Shown here: positions 33,030 through 48,300 of the stretch, piece after piece
Layout of the letters: every line of letters starts with the position of its first letter
Position numbering within the stretch: position 1 is the stretch's first letter
DNA from: Petrolisthes cinctipes
Taxonomy: Eukaryota > Arthropoda > Malacostraca > Decapoda > Porcellanidae
Direction of reading: 5' to 3'
Length of the DNA stretch: 64,000 nucleotides
Assembly: GCA_033782935.1 (NCBI GenBank)
Contig: JAWQEG010000259.1
Coordinates: 5,434,001 to 5,498,000 of the forward strand
The notes under the pieces: generated by a model
Databases searched by the model: none
Seen by the model: the letters and a program-made list of their open reading frames with translations, nothing else
What the model was told of the DNA's origin: nothing
Position numbers and translations under genes: made by a program

Positions 33030-36000
33030 GTGCTAGAATATTTTCAAGATATGAGCCCAAAACATGTTAAAAATCGATATTTTAGGTGCCCAAAGTCGAT
33101 ATGTGCATGCTTCTTCTGTACCCGTTTATATCTCAAATTCAGGCTCAAACACACGAGAATTCGATATTTTTGGGTCCCAAAAGCGATCTGTACATGCCTA
33201 CTCCGTGTTACAGTATTTTCAAAATACAGGCCCAAAACATGCTGAAAATCGATATTTTAGGTGCCCAAAGGCCATATGTGTATGCATCTTCTGTATCCGT
33301 TTATATCCCAAATTCATGCTAAAAAAAAAAACGAAAATTCGATATTTTTGGGTCCCAGAAGCGATCTGTACATGCCTACTCAGTGCTAGAATATTTTCAA
33401 AATAAAGACCCAAAACATGCTAAAAATCGATATTTTTGGTGCCCAAAGTCGATTTGTGCATTCATCTTCAGTACCCGTTTATATCTCAAATTCAGGCTCA
33501 AAACACCCGAAAATTTGATATTTTTGGGTCTCAGAAGCGATCTGTACATGCCTACTCAGTGCTAGAATTTTTTCAAAATATGGGCCCAAAACATGCTAAA
33601 AATCGATATTTTAGATGCCCAAAGTCGATATGTGCATGCATCTTCTGTACCCGTTTATATCTCAAATTCAGGCTCAAAACACCCGAAAATTCGATATTTT
33701 TGGGTCCCAGAAGCGATCTGTACATGCCTACTCCGTGTTAGAGTATTTTCAATATACAGGCCCAAAACATGCTGAAAATCGATATTTTAGGTGCCCAAAT
33801 TCAATATGTGTATGCATCTTCTGTATCCGTTTATATCCCAAATTCATGCTAAAAAAACCCGAAAATTCGATATTTTTGGGTCCCAGAAGCGATCTGTACA
33901 TGCCTACTCAGTGCTAGAATATTTTCAAAATATTGGCCCAAAACATGCTAAAAATCGATATTTTAGGTGCCCAAAGTCGATATGTGCATGCATCTTCTGT
34001 ACCCGTTTATATCTCAAATTCATGCTCAAAACACCCGAAAATTCAATATTTTTGGGTCCCAAAAGCGATCTGTTCATGCCTACTCCGTGTTAGAGTATTT
34101 TCAATATACAGGCCCAAAACATGCTGAAAATCAATATTTTAGGAGCCCAAAGTCAATATGTGTATGCATCTTCTGTACCCGTTTGTTTCCCAAATTCAGG
34201 CTCAATACACCCGAAAATTCGATATTTTTGGGTCCCAGAAGCGATCTGTACATGCCTACTCAGTGCTAGAGTTTTTTCAAAATATGGGCCCAAAACATGC
34301 TGAAAATCGATATTTTAGGTGCCCAAAGTCGATATGTGCATGCATCTTCTGTACCCGTTTATATCTTAAATTTAAGCTCGAAACACCCGAAAATTCGATA
34401 TTTTTGGGTTCCAGAAGAGATCTGTACATGCCTACTCCGTGTTAGAGTATTTTCAAAATACAGGCCCAAAACATGCTGAAAATCAATATTTTAGGTGCCC
34501 AAAGTCAATATTTGCATTCATCCTCTGTACCCGTTTATATCCAAAATTCAGGTTCAAAACACCCGAAAATTCGATATTTTTGGGTTCCAGAAGCGATCTG
34601 TACATGCCTACTCAGTGCTAGAATATTTTCAAGATATGAGCCCAAAACATGCTGAAAATCGATATTTTAGGTTCCCAAAGTCGATATGTGCATGCATCTT
34701 CTGTACCCGTTTATATCTCAAATTCAGGCTAAAAACACCCGAAAATTCGATATTTTTGGGTCCCAGAAGCGATCTGTACATGCCTACATCGTGTTAGAGT
34801 ATTTTCAATATACAGGCCCAAAACATGCTGAAAATCGATATTTTAGGTGCCCAAAGTCAATATGTGTATGCATCTTCTATACCCGTTTATTTCCCAAATT
34901 CTGGCTCAAAGCACCCGAAAATTCGATATTCGTGGGTCCTAGAAGCGATCTGTACATGCCTACTTAGTGCTAGAATATTTTCAAGATATGAGCCCAAAAC
35001 ATGCTAAAAATCGATATTTTAGGTTCCCAAAGTCGATATGTGCATGCATCTTCTGTACCCGTTTATATCTCAAATTCAGGCTCAAAACACCCGAAAATTC
35101 AATATTTTTGGGTCCCAAAAGCGATCTGTACATGCCTACTCCGTGTTACAGTATTTTCAAAATACAGGCCCAAAACATGCTGAAAATCGATATTTTAGGT
35201 GCCCAAAGTCGATATGTGCATGCATCTTCAGTACCCGTTTATATCTCAAATTCAGGATCAAAACACACGATAATTCGATATTTGTGGGTCCCAGAAGCGA
35301 TCTATACATGCCTACTCAGTGATAGAATATTTTCAAAATATAGGCCCAAAACATGCTAAAAATCGATATTTTGGGTGCCCAAAGTCGATATGTGCATGCA
35401 TCTTCAGTACCCGTTTATATCTCAAATTCAGGCTCAAAACACCCGAAAATTCGATATTTTTGGGTCCCAGAAGCGATCTGTACATGCCTACTCCGTGTTA
35501 GAGTATTTTCAATATACAGGCCCAAAACATGCTGAAAATCGATATTTTAGGTGCCCAAATTCAATATGTGTATGCATCTTCTGTATCCGTTTATATCCCA
35601 AATTCATGCTAAAAACACCCGAAAATTCGATATTTTTGGGTCCCAGAAGCGATCTGTACATGCCTACTCAGTACTAGAATATTTTCAAAATATAGTCCCA
35701 AAACATGCTAAAAATTGATATTTTAGGTGCCCAAAGTCGATATGTGCATGCATCTTCTGTACCCGTTTATATCTCAAATTCAGGCTCAAAACACACGAAA
35801 ATTCGATATTTTTGGGTCCCAAAAGCGATCTGTACATGCCTACTCCGTGTTAGAGTATTTTCAATATACAGGCCCAAAACATGCTGAAAATCGATATTTT
35901 AGGTGCCCAAAGTCAATATGTGTATGCATCTTTTAAGTCCGTTTATTTCCCAAATTCTGGCTGAAAACACCCGAAAATTTGTTATTTTTGGGTCTCAGAA

Positions 36001-39000
36001 GCGATCTGTACATGCCTACTCAGTGCTAGAATTTTATCAAAATATGGGCCCAAAACATGCTAAAAATCGATATTTTAGATGCCCAAAGTCGATATGTGCA
36101 TGCATCTTCTGTACCCGTTTATATCTCAAATTCAGGTTCAAAATACCCGAAAAATCGATATTTTTGGGTCCCAAAAGCGATCTGTACATGCCTACTCCGT
36201 GTTATAGTATTTTCAAAATACAGGCCCAAAACATGCTGAAAATCAATATTTTAGGTGCCCAAAGTCAATATGTGTATGCATCTTCTGTACCCGTTTGTTT
36301 CCCAAATTCAGGCTCAAAACACCCGAAAATTCGATATTTTTGGATCCCAGAAGCGATCTGTACATGCCTACTCAGTGCTAGATTTTTTTCAAAATATGGG
36401 CCCAAAACATGCAGAAAATCGATATTTTAGGTGCCCAAAGTCGATATGTGTATTCATCTTTTGTACCCGTTTATATCTCAAATTCATGCTCAAAACACCC
36501 GAAAATTCGATATTTTTGGGTCCCAGAAGCGATCTGTACATGCCTACTCAGTGCTCGAATTTTTTAAGAATATGGGAACAAAACATGCTGAAAATCGATA
36601 TTTTAGGTGCCCAAAGTCGATATGTGCATGCATCTTTTGTACCCGTTTATAACTCAAATTCAGGCTCAAAACACCCGAAAATTCGATATTTTTGGGTCCC
36701 AGAAGCGATCTGTACATGCCTACTCCGTGTTAGAGTATTTTCAAAATACAGGCCCAAAACATGCTGAAAATCGATATTTTAGGTGCCCAAAGTCAATATT
36801 TGCATTCATCTTCTGTACCCGTTTATATCCAAAATTCAGGTTCAAAACACCCGAAAATTCGATATTTGTGGGTTCCAGAAGCGATCTGTACATGCCTATT
36901 CAGTGCTAGAATATTTTCAAAATATAGGCCCAAAACATGCTAAAAATCGATATTTTAGGTGCCCAAAGTCGATATGTGCATGCATCTTCTGTACCCGTTT
37001 ATATCTCAAATTCAGGCTGAAAACAACCGAAAATTCGATATTTGTGGGTCCCAGAAGCGATCTGTACATGCCTACTCCGTGTTACAGTATTTTCAAAATA
37101 CAGGCCCAAAACATGCTGAAAATCGATATTTTGGGTGCCCAAAGTCGATATGTGCATGCATCTTCAGTACCCGTTTATATCTCAAATTCAGGCTCAAAAC
37201 ACCCGAAAATTCGATATTTTTGGGTCCCAGAAGCGATCTGTACATGCCTACTCCGTGTTAGAGTATTTTCAATATACAGGCCCAAAACATGCTGAAAATC
37301 GATTTTTTAGGTGCCCAAATTCAATATGTGTATGCATCTTCTGTATCCGTTTATATCCCAAATTCATGCTAAAAAAACCCGAAAATTCGATATTTTTGGG
37401 TCCCAGAAGCGATCTGTACATGCCTACTCAGTGCTAGAATATTTTCAAAATATTGGCCCAAAACATGCTAAAAATCGATATTTTAGGTGCCCAAAGTCGA
37501 TATGTGCATGCATCTTCTGTACCCGTTTATATCTCAAATTCATGCTCAAAACACCCGAAAATTCAATATTTTTGGGTCCCAAAAGCGATCTGTTCATGCC
37601 TACTCCGTGTTAGAGTATTTTCAATATACAGGCCCAAAACATGCTGAAAATCAATATTTTAGGAGCCCAAAGTCAATATGTGTATGCATCTTCTGTACCC
37701 GTTTGTTTCCCAAATTCAGGCTCAATACACCCGAAAATTCGATATTTTTGGGTCCCAGAAGCGATCTGTACATGCCTACTCAGTGCTAGAGTTTTTTCAA
37801 AATATGGGCCCAAAACATGCTGAAAATCGATATTTTAGGTGCCCAAAGTCGATATGTGCATGCATCTTCTGTACCCGTTTATATCTTAAATTTAAGCTCG
37901 AAACACCCGAAAATTCGATATTTTTGGGTTCCAGAAGAGATCTGTACATGCCTACTCCGTGTTAGAGTATTTTCAAAATACAGGCCCAAAACATGCTGAA
38001 AATCAATATTTTAGGTGCCCAAAGTCAATATTTGCATTCATCCTCTGTACCCGTTTATATCCAAAATTCAGGTTCAAAACACCCGAAAATTCGATATTTT
38101 TGGGTTACAGAAGCGATCTGTACATGCCTACTCAGTGCTAGAATATTTTCAAGATATGAGCCCAAAACATGCTGAAAATCGATATTTTAGGTTCCCAAAG
38201 TCGATATGTGCATGCATCTTCTGTACCCGTTTATATCTCAAATTCAGGCTAAAAACACCCGAAAATTCGATATTTTTGGGTCCCAGAAGCGATCTGTACA
38301 TGCCTACTTCGTGTTAGAGTATTTTCAATATACAGGCCCAAAACATGCTTAAAATCGATATTTTAGGTGCCCAAAGTCAATATGTGTATGCATCTTCTAT
38401 ACCCGTTTATTTCCCAAATTCTGGCTCAAAGCACCCGAAAATTCGATATTTGTGGGTCCTAGAAGCGATCTGTACATGCCTACTTAGTGCTAGAATATTT
38501 TCAAGATATGAGCCCAAAACATGCTAAAAATCGATATTTTAGGTTCCCAAAGTCGATATGTGCATGCATCTTCTGTACCCGTTTATATCTCAAATTCAGG
38601 CTCAAAACACCCGAAAATTCAATATTTTTGGGTCCCAAAAGCGATCTGTACATGCCTACTCCGTGTTACAGTATTTTCAAAATACAGGCCCAAAACATGC
38701 TGAAAATCGATATTTTAGGTGCCCAAAGTCAATATGTGTATGCATCTTCTATACCCGTTTATTTCCCAAATTCTGGCTCAAAGCACCCGAAAATTCGATA
38801 TTTGTGGGTCCTAGAAGCGATCTGTACATGCCTACTTAGTGCTAGAATATTTTCAAGATATGAGCCCAAAACATGCTAAAAATCGATATTTTAGGTTCCC
38901 AAAGTCGATATGTGCATGCATCTTCTGTACCCGTTTATATCTCAAATTCAGGCTCAAAACACCCGAAAATTCAATATTTTTGGGTCCCAAAAGCGATCTG

Positions 39001-41129
39001 TACATGCCTACTCCGTGTTACAGTATTTTCAAAATACAGGCCCAAAACATGCTGAAAATCGATATTTTGGGTGCCCAAAGTCGATATGTGCATGCATCTT
39101 CAGTACCCGTTTATATCTCAAATTCAGGCTCAAAACACCCGAAAATTCGATATTTTTGGGTCCCAGAAGCGATCTGTACATGCCTACTCCGTGTTAGAGT
39201 ATTTTCAATATACAGGCCCAAAACATGCTGAAAATCGATATTTTAGGTGCCCAAATTCAATATGTGTATGCATCTTCTGTATCCGTTTATATCCCAAATT
39301 CATGCTAAAAACACCCGAAAATTCGATATTTTTGGGTCCCAGAAGCGATCTGTACATGCCTACTCAGTGCTAGAATATTTTCAAAATATAGTCCCAAAAC
39401 ATGCTAAAAATCGATATTTTAGGTGCCCAAAGTCGATATGTGCATGCATCTTCTGTACCCGTTTATATCTCAAATTCAGGCTCAAAACACACGAAAATTC
39501 GATATTTTTGGGTCCCAAAAGCGATCTGTACATGCCTACTCCGTGTTAGAGTATTTTCAATATACAGGCCCAAAACATGCTGAAAATCGATATTTTAGGT
39601 GCCCAAAGTCAATATGTGTATGCATCTTTTAAGTCCGTTTATTTCCCAAATTCTGGCTGAAAACATCCGTAAATTCGATATTTTTGGGTCCTAGAAGCGA
39701 TCTGTACATGCCTACTCAGTGCTAGAATATTTTCAAGATATGAGCCCAAAACATGTTAAAAATCGATATTTTAGGTGCCCAAAGTCGATATGTGCATGCT
39801 TCTTCTGTACCCGTTTATATCTCAAATTCAGGCTCAAACACACGAGAATTCGATATTTTTGGGTCCCAAAAGCGATCTGTACATGCCTACTCCGTGTTAC
39901 AGTATTTTCAAAATACAGGCCCAAAACATGCTGAAAATCGATATTTTAGGTGCCCAAAGGCCATATGTGTATGCATCTTCTGTATCCGTTTATATCCCAA
40001 ATTCATGCTAAAAAAAAAAAAACGAAAATTCGATATTTTTGGGTCCCAGAAGCGATCTGTACATGCCTACTCAGTGCTAGAATATTTTCAAAATAAAGTC
40101 CCAAAACATGCTAAAAATCGATATTTTGGGTGCCCAAAGTCGATATGTGCATTCATCTTCAGTACCCGTTTATATCTCAAATTCAGGCTCAAAACACCCG
40201 AAAATTTGTTATTTTTGGGTCTCAGAAGCGATCTGTACATGCCTACTCAGTGCTAGAATTTTTTCATAATATGGGCCCAAAACATGCTAAAAATCGATAT
40301 TTTAGATGCCCAAAGTCGATATGTGCATGCATCTTCTGTACCCGTTTATATCTCAAATTCAGGTTCAAAATACCCGAAAATTCGATATTTTTGGGTCCCA
40401 AAAGCGATCTGTACATGCCTACTCCGTGTTATAGTATTTTCAAAATACAGGCCCAAAACATGCTGAAAATCAATATTTTAGGTGCCCAAAGTCGATATGT
40501 GCATGCATCTTCAGTACCCGTTTATATCTCAAATTCAGGCTCAAAACACCCGAAAATTCGATATTTTTGGGTCCCAGAAGCGATCTGTACATGCCTACTC
40601 CGTGTTAGAGTATTTTCAATATACAGGCCCAAAACATGCTGAAAATCGATATTTTAGGTGCCCAAATTCAATATGTGTATGCATCATCTGTATCCGTTTA
40701 TATCCCAAATTCATGCTAAAAACACCCGAAAATTCGATATTTTTGGGTCCCAGAAGCGATCTGTACATGCCTACTCAATGCTAGAATATTTTCAAAATAT
40801 AGTCCCAAAACATGCTAAAAATCGATATTTTAGGTGCCCAAAGTCGATATGTGCATGCATCTTCTGTACCCGTTTATATCTCAAATTCAGGCTCAAAACA
40901 CACGAAAATTCGATATTTTTGGGTCCCAAAAGCGATCTGTACATGCCTACTCCGTGTTAGAGTATTTTCAATATACAGGCCCAAAACATGCTGAAAATCG
41001 ATATTTTAGGTGCCCAAAGTCAATATGTGTATGCATCTTTTAAGTTCGTTTATTTCCCAAATTCTGGCTGAAAACATCCGTAAATTCGATATTTTTGGGT
41101 CCTAGAAGCGATCTGTACATGCCTACTCA
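33030..41129 (+). repeat. Higher-order unit B (~8.1 kb, 46 monomers)
   Basis: Near-copy of the preceding unit. Relative to it there is one extra monomer at about 36.8-36.96 kb, an internal 352-bp tandem duplication at about 38.35-39.06 kb and a longer A-run near 40,010-40,022. Its first ~2.2 kb also matches 41,130-43,3xx at offset 8,100. Confidence 0.8.
38353..39056 (+). repeat. Two tandem copies of a 352-bp dimer
   Basis: 38,353-38,704 and 38,705-39,056 share 'cttctatacccgtttatttc', 'aaagcacccg' and 'tacttagtgctag' in the same order. The corresponding place in unit A (about 30.43-30.78 kb) has only one copy. This is a recent unequal-exchange product of exactly one dimer. Confidence 0.85.
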
Positions 41130-42380
41130 GTGCTAGAATATTTTCAAGATATGAGCCCAAAACATGTTAAAAATCGATATTTTAGGTGCCCAAAGTCGAT
41201 ATGTGCATGCTTCTTCTGTACCCGTTTATATCTCAAATTCAGGCTCAAACACACGAGAATTCGATATTTTTGGGTCCCAAAAGCGATCTGTACATGCCTA
41301 CTCCGTGTTACAGTATTTTCAAAATACAGGCCCAAAACATGCTGAAAATCGATATTTTAGGTGCCCAAAGGCCATTTGTGTATGCATCTTCTGTATCCGT
41401 TTATATCCCAAATTCATGCTAAAAAAAAAAACGAAAATTCGATATTTTTGGGTCCCAGAAGCGATCTGTACATGCCTACTCAGTGCTAGAATATTTTCAA
41501 AATAAAGTCCCAAAACATGCTAAAAATCGATATTTTTGGTGTCCAAAGTCGATATGTGCATTCATCTTCAGTACCCGTTTATATCTCAAATTCAGGCTCA
41601 AAACACCCGAAAATTTGATATTTTTGGGTCTCAGAAGCGATCTGTACATGCCTACTCAGTGCTAGAATTTTTTCAAAATATGGGCCCAAAACATGCTAAA
41701 AATCGATATTTTAGATGCCCAAAGTCGATATGTGCATGCATCTTCTGTACCCGTTTATATCTCAAATTCAGGCTCAAAACACCCGAAAATTCGATATTTT
41801 TGGGTCCCAGAAGCGATCTGTACATGCCTACTCCGTGTTAGAGTATTTTCAATATACAGGCCCAAAACATGCTGAAAATCGATATTTTAGGTGCCCAAAT
41901 TCAATATGTGTATGCATCTTCTGTATCCGTTTATATCCCAAATTCATGCTAAAAACACCCGAAAATTCGATATTTTTGGGTCCCAGAAGCGATCTGTACA
42001 TGCCTACTCAGTGCTAGAATTTTTTCAAAATATTGGCCCAAAACATGCTAAAAATCGATATTTTAGGTGCCCAAAGTCGATATGTGCATGCATCTTCTGT
42101 ACCCGTTTATATCTCAAATTCATGCTCAAAACACCCGAAAATTCAATATTTTTGGGTCCCAAAAGCGATCTGTTCATGCCTACTCCGTGTTAGAGTATTT
42201 TCAATATACAGGCCCAAAACATGCTGAAAATCAATATTTTAGGTGCCCAAAGTCAATATGTGTATGCATCTTCTGTACCCGTTTGTTTCCCAAATTCAGG
42301 CTCAATACTCCCGAAAATTCGATATTTTTGGGTCCCAGAAGCGATCTGTACATGCCTACTCAGTGCTAGAGTTTTTTCAA

Positions 42381-45300
42381 AATATGGGCCCAAAACATGC
42401 TGAAAATCGATATTTTAGGTGCCCAAAGTCGATATGTGCATGCATCTTCTGTACCCGTTTATATCTTAAATTTAAGCTCGAAACACCCGAAAATTCGATA
42501 TTTTTGGGTTCCAGAAGAGATCTGTACATGCCTACTCCGTGTTAGAGTATTTTCAAAATACAGGCCCAAAACATGCTGAAAATCAATATTTTAGGTGCCC
42601 AAAGTCAATATTTGCATTCATCCTCTGTACCCGTTTATATCCAAAATTCAGGTTCAAAACACCCGAAAATTCGATATTTTTGGGTTCCAGAAGCGATCTG
42701 TACATGCCTACTCAGTGCTAGAATATTTTCAAGATATGAGCCCAAAACATGCTGAAAATCGATATTTTAGGTTCCCAAAGTCGATATGTGCATGCATCTT
42801 CTGTACCCGTTTATATCTCAAATTCAGGCTAAAAACACCCGAAAATTCGATATTTTTGGGTCCCAGAAGCGATCTGTACATGCCTACTTCGTGTTAGAGT
42901 ATTTTCAATATACAGGCCCAAAACATGCTGAAAATCGATATTTTAGGTGCCCAAAGTCAATATGTGTATGCATCTTCTATACCCGTTTATTTCCCAAATT
43001 CTGGCTCAAAGCACCCGAAAATTCGATATTTGTGGGTCCTAGAAGCGATCTGTACATGTCTACTTAGTGCTAGAATATTTTCAAGATATGAGCCCAAAAC
43101 ATGCTAAAAATCGATATTTTAGGTTCCCAAAGTCGATATGTGCATGCATCTTCTGTACCCGTTTATATCTCAAATTCAGGCTCAAAACACCCGAAAATTC
43201 AATATTTTTGGGTCCCAAAAGCGATCTGTACATGCCTACTCCGTGTTACAGTATTTTCAAAATACAGGCCCAAAACATGCTGAAAATCGATATTTTAGGT
43301 GCCCAAAGTCGATATGTGCATGCATCTTCAGTACCCGTTTATATCTCAAATTCAGGATCAAAACACACGATAATTCGATATTTTTGGGTCCCAAAAGCGA
43401 TCTGTACATGCCTACTCCGTGTTATAGTATTTTCAAAATACAGGCCCAAAACATGCTGAAAATCAATATTTTAGGTGCCCAAAGTCAATATGTGTATGCA
43501 TCTTCTGTACCCGTTTGTTTCCCAAATTCAAGCTCAAAACACCCGAAAATTCGATATTTTTGGATCCCAGAAGCGATCTGTACATGCCTACTCAGTGCTA
43601 GATTTTTTTCAAAATATGGGCCCAAAACATGCAGAAAATCGATATTTTAGGTGCCCAAAGTCGATATGTGTATTCATCTTTTGTACCCGTTTATATCTCA
43701 AATTCATGCTCAAAACACCCGAAAATTCGATATTTTTGGGTCCCAGAAGCGATCTGTACATGCCTACTCCGTGTTAGAGTATTTTCAAAATACAGGCCCA
43801 AAACATGCTGAAAATCGATATTTTAGGTGCCCAAAGTCAATATTTGCATTCATCTTCTGTACCCGTTTATATCCAAAATTCAGGTTCAAAACACCCGAAA
43901 ATTCGATATTTGTGGGTTCCAGAAGCGATCTGTACATGCCTATTCAGTTCTAGAATATTTTCAAAATATAGGCCCAAAACATGCTAAAAATCGATATTTT
44001 AGGTGCCCAAAGTCGATATGTGCATGCATCTTCTGTACCCGTTTATATCTCAAATTCAGGCTGAAAACAACCGAAAATTCGATATTTGTGGGTCCCAGAA
44101 GCGATCTGTACATGCCTACTCCGTGTTAGAGTATTTTCAATATACAGGCCCAAAACATGCTGAAAATCGATATTTTAGGTGCCCAAAGTCAATATGTGTA
44201 TGCATCTTTTAAGTCCGTTTATTTCCCAAATTCTGGCTGAAAACATCCGTAAATTCGATATTTTTGGGTCCTAGAAGCGATCTGTACATGCCTACTCAGT
44301 GCTAGAATATTTTCAAGATATGAGCCCAAAACATGTTAAAAATCGATATTTTAGGTGCCCAAAGTCGATATGTGCATGCTTCTTCTGTACCCGTTTATAT
44401 CTCAAATTCAGGCTCAAACACACGAGAATTCGATATTTTTGGGTCCCAAAAGCGATCTGTACATGCCTACTCCGTGTTACAGTATTTTCAAAATACAGGC
44501 CCAAAACATGCTGAAAATCGATATTTTAGGTGCCCAAAGGCCATATGTGTATGCATCTTCTGTATCCGTTTATATCCCAAATTCATGCTAAAAAAAAAAA
44601 CGAAAATTCGATATTTTTGGGTCCCAGAAGCGATCTGTACATGCCTACTCAGTGCTAGAATATTTTCAAAATAAAGTCCCAAAACATGCTAAAAATCGAT
44701 ATTTTTGGTGCCCAAAGTCGATTTGTGCATTCATCTTCAGTACCCGTTTATATCTCAAATTCAGGCTCAAAACACCCGAAAATTTGATATTTTTGGGTCT
44801 CAGAAGCGATCTGTACATGCCTACTCAGTGCTAGAATTTTTTCAAAATATGGGCCCAAAACATGCTAAAAATCGATATTTTAGATGCCCAAAGTCGATAT
44901 GTGCATGCATCTTCTGTACCCGTTTATATCTCAAATTCAGGCTCAAAACACCCGAAAATTCGATATTTTTGGGTCCCAGAAGCGATCTGTACATGCCTAC
45001 TCCGTGTTAGAGTATTTTCAATATACAGGCCCAAAACATGCTGAAAATCGATATTTTAGGTGCCCAAATTCAATATGTGTATGCATCTTCTGTATCCGTT
45101 TATATCCCAAATTCATGCTAAAAAAACCCGAAAATTCGATATTTTTGGGTCCCAGAAGCGATCTGTACATGCCTACTCAGTGCTAGAATATTTTCAAAAT
45201 ATTGGCCCAAAACATGCTAAAAATCGATATTTTAGGTGCCCAAAGTCGATATGTGCATGCATCTTCTGTACCCGTTTATATCTCAAATTCATGCTCAAAA

Positions 45301-48300
45301 CACCCGAAAATTCAATATTTTTGGGTCCCAAAAGCGATCTGTTCATGCCTACTCCGTGTTAGAGTATTTTCAATATACAGGCCCAAAACATGCTGAAAAT
45401 CAATATTTTAGGAGCCCAAAGTCAATATGTGTATGCATCTTCTGTACCCGTTTGTTTCCCAAATTCAGGCTCAATACACCCGAAAATTCGATATTTTTGG
45501 GTCCCAGAAGCGATCTGTACATGCCTACTCAGTGCTAGAGTTTTTTCAAAATATGGGCCCAAAACATGCTGAAAATCGATATTTTAGGTGCCCAAAGTCG
45601 ATATGTGCATGCATCTTCTGTACCCGTTTATATCTTAAATTTAAGCTCGAAACACCCGAAAATTCGATATTTTTGGGTTCCAGAAGAGATCTGTACATGC
45701 CTACTCCGTGTTAGAGTATTTTCAAAATACAGGCCCAAAACATGCTGAAAATCAATATTTTAGGTGCCCAAAGTCAATATTTGCATTCATCCTCTGTACC
45801 CGTTTATATCCAAAATTCAGGTTCAAAACACCCGAAAATTCGATATTTTTGGGTTCCAGAAGCGATCTGTACATGCCTACTCAGTGCTAGAATATTTTCA
45901 AGATATGAGCCCAAAACATGCTGAAAATCGATATTTTAGGTTCCCAAAGTCGATATGTGCATGCATCTTCTGTACCCGTTTATATCTCAAATTCAGGCTA
46001 AAAACACCCGAAAATTCGATATTTTTGGGTCCCAGAAGCGATCTGTACATGCCTACTTCGTGTTAGAGTATTTTCAATATACAGGCCCAAAACATGCTGA
46101 AAATCGATATTTTAGGTGCCCAAAGTCAATATGTGTATGCATCTTCTATACCCGTTTATTTCCCAAATTCTGGCTCAAAGCACCCGAAAATTCGATATTC
46201 GTGGGTCCTAGAAGCGATCTGTACATGCCTACTTAGTGCTAGAATATTTTCAAGATATGAGCCCAAAACATGCTAAAAATCGATATTTTAGGTTCCCAAA
46301 GTCGATATGTGCATGCATCTTCTGTACCCGTTTATATCTCAAATTCAGGCTCAAAACACCCGAAAATTCAATATTTTTGGGTCCCAAAAGCGATCTGTAC
46401 ATGCCTACTCCGTGTTACAGTATTTTCAAAATACAGGCCAAAAACATGCTGAAAATCGATATTTTAGGTGCCCAAAGTCGATATGTGCATGCATCTTCAG
46501 TACCCGTTTATATCTCAAATTCAGGATCAAAACACACGATAATTCGATATTTGTGGGTCCCAGAAGCGATCTATACATGCCTACTCAGTGATAGAATATT
46601 TTCAAAATATAGGCCCAAAACATGCTAAAAATCGATATTTTGTGTGCCCAAAGTCGATATGTGCATGCATCTTCAGTACCCGTTTATATCTCAAATTCAG
46701 GCTCAAAACACCCGAAAATTCGATATTTTTGGGTCCCAGAAGCGATCTGTACATGCCTACTCCGTGTTAGAGTATTTTCAATATACAGGCCCAAAACATG
46801 CTGAAAATCGATATTTTAGGTGCCCAAATTCAATATGTGTATGCATCTTCTGTATCCGTTTATATCCCAAATTCATGCTAAAAACACCCGAAAATTCGAT
46901 ATTTTTGGGTCCCAGAAGCGATCTGTACATGCCTACTCAGTGCTAGAATATTTTCAAAATATAGTCCCAAAACATGCTAAAAATCGATATTTTAGGTGCC
47001 CAAAGTCGATATGTGCATGCATCTTCTGTACCCGTTTATATCTCAAATTCAGGCTCAAAACACACGAAAATTCGATATTTTTGGGTCCCAAAAGCGATCT
47101 GTACATGCCTACTCCGTGTTAGAGTATTTTCAATATACAGGCCCAAAACATGCTGAAAATCGATATTTTAGGTGCCCAAAGTCAATATGTGTATGCATCT
47201 TTTAAGTCCGTTTATTTCCCAAATTCTGGCTGAAAACTCCCGAAAATTTGTTATTTTTGGGTCTCAGAAGCGATCTGTACATGCCTACTCAGTGCTAGAA
47301 TTTTTTCAAAATATGGGCCCAAAACATGCTAAAAATCGATATTTTAGATGCCCAAAGTCGATATGTGCATGCATCTTCTGTACCCGTTTATATCTCAAAT
47401 TCAGGTTCAAAATACCCGAAAAATCGATATTTTTGGGTCCCAAAAGCGATCTGTACATGCCTACTCCGTGTTATAGTATTTTCAAAATACAGGCCCAAAA
47501 CATGCTGAAAATCAATATTTTAGGTGCCCAAAGTCAATATGTGTATGCATCTTCTGTACCCGTTTGTTTCCCAAATTCAAGCTCAAAACACCCGAAAATT
47601 CGATATTTTTGGATCCCAGAAGCGATCTGTACATGCCTACTCAGTGCTAGATTTTTTTCAAAATATGGGCCCAAAACATGCAGAAAATCGATATTTTAGG
47701 TGCCCAAAGTCGATATGTGTATTCATCTTTTGTACCCGTTTATATCTCAAATTCATGCTCAAAACACCCGAAAATTCGATATTTTTGGGTCCCAGAAGCG
47801 ATCTGTACATGCCTACTCAGTGCTCGAATTTTTTAAGAATATGGGAACAAAACATGCTGAAAATCGATATTTTAGGTGCCCAAAGTCGATATGTGCATGC
47901 ATCTTTTGTACCCGTTTATAACTCAAATTCAGGCTCAAAACACCCGAAAATTCGATATTTTTGGGTCCCAGAAGCGATCTGTACATGCCTACTCCGTGTT
48001 AGAGTATTTTCAAAATACAGGCCCAAAACATGCTGAAAATCGATATTTTAGGTGCCCAAAGTCAATATTTGCATTCATCTTCTGTACCCGTTTATATCCA
48101 AAATTCAGGTTCAAAACACCCGAAAATTCGATATTTGTGGGTTCCAGAAGCGATCTGTACATGCCTATTCAGTGCTAGAATATTTTCAAAATATAGGCCC
48201 AAAACATGCTAAAAATCGATATTTTAGGTGCCCAAAGTCGATATGTGCATGCATCTTCTGTACCCGTTTATATCTCAAATTCAGGCTGAAAACAACCGAA

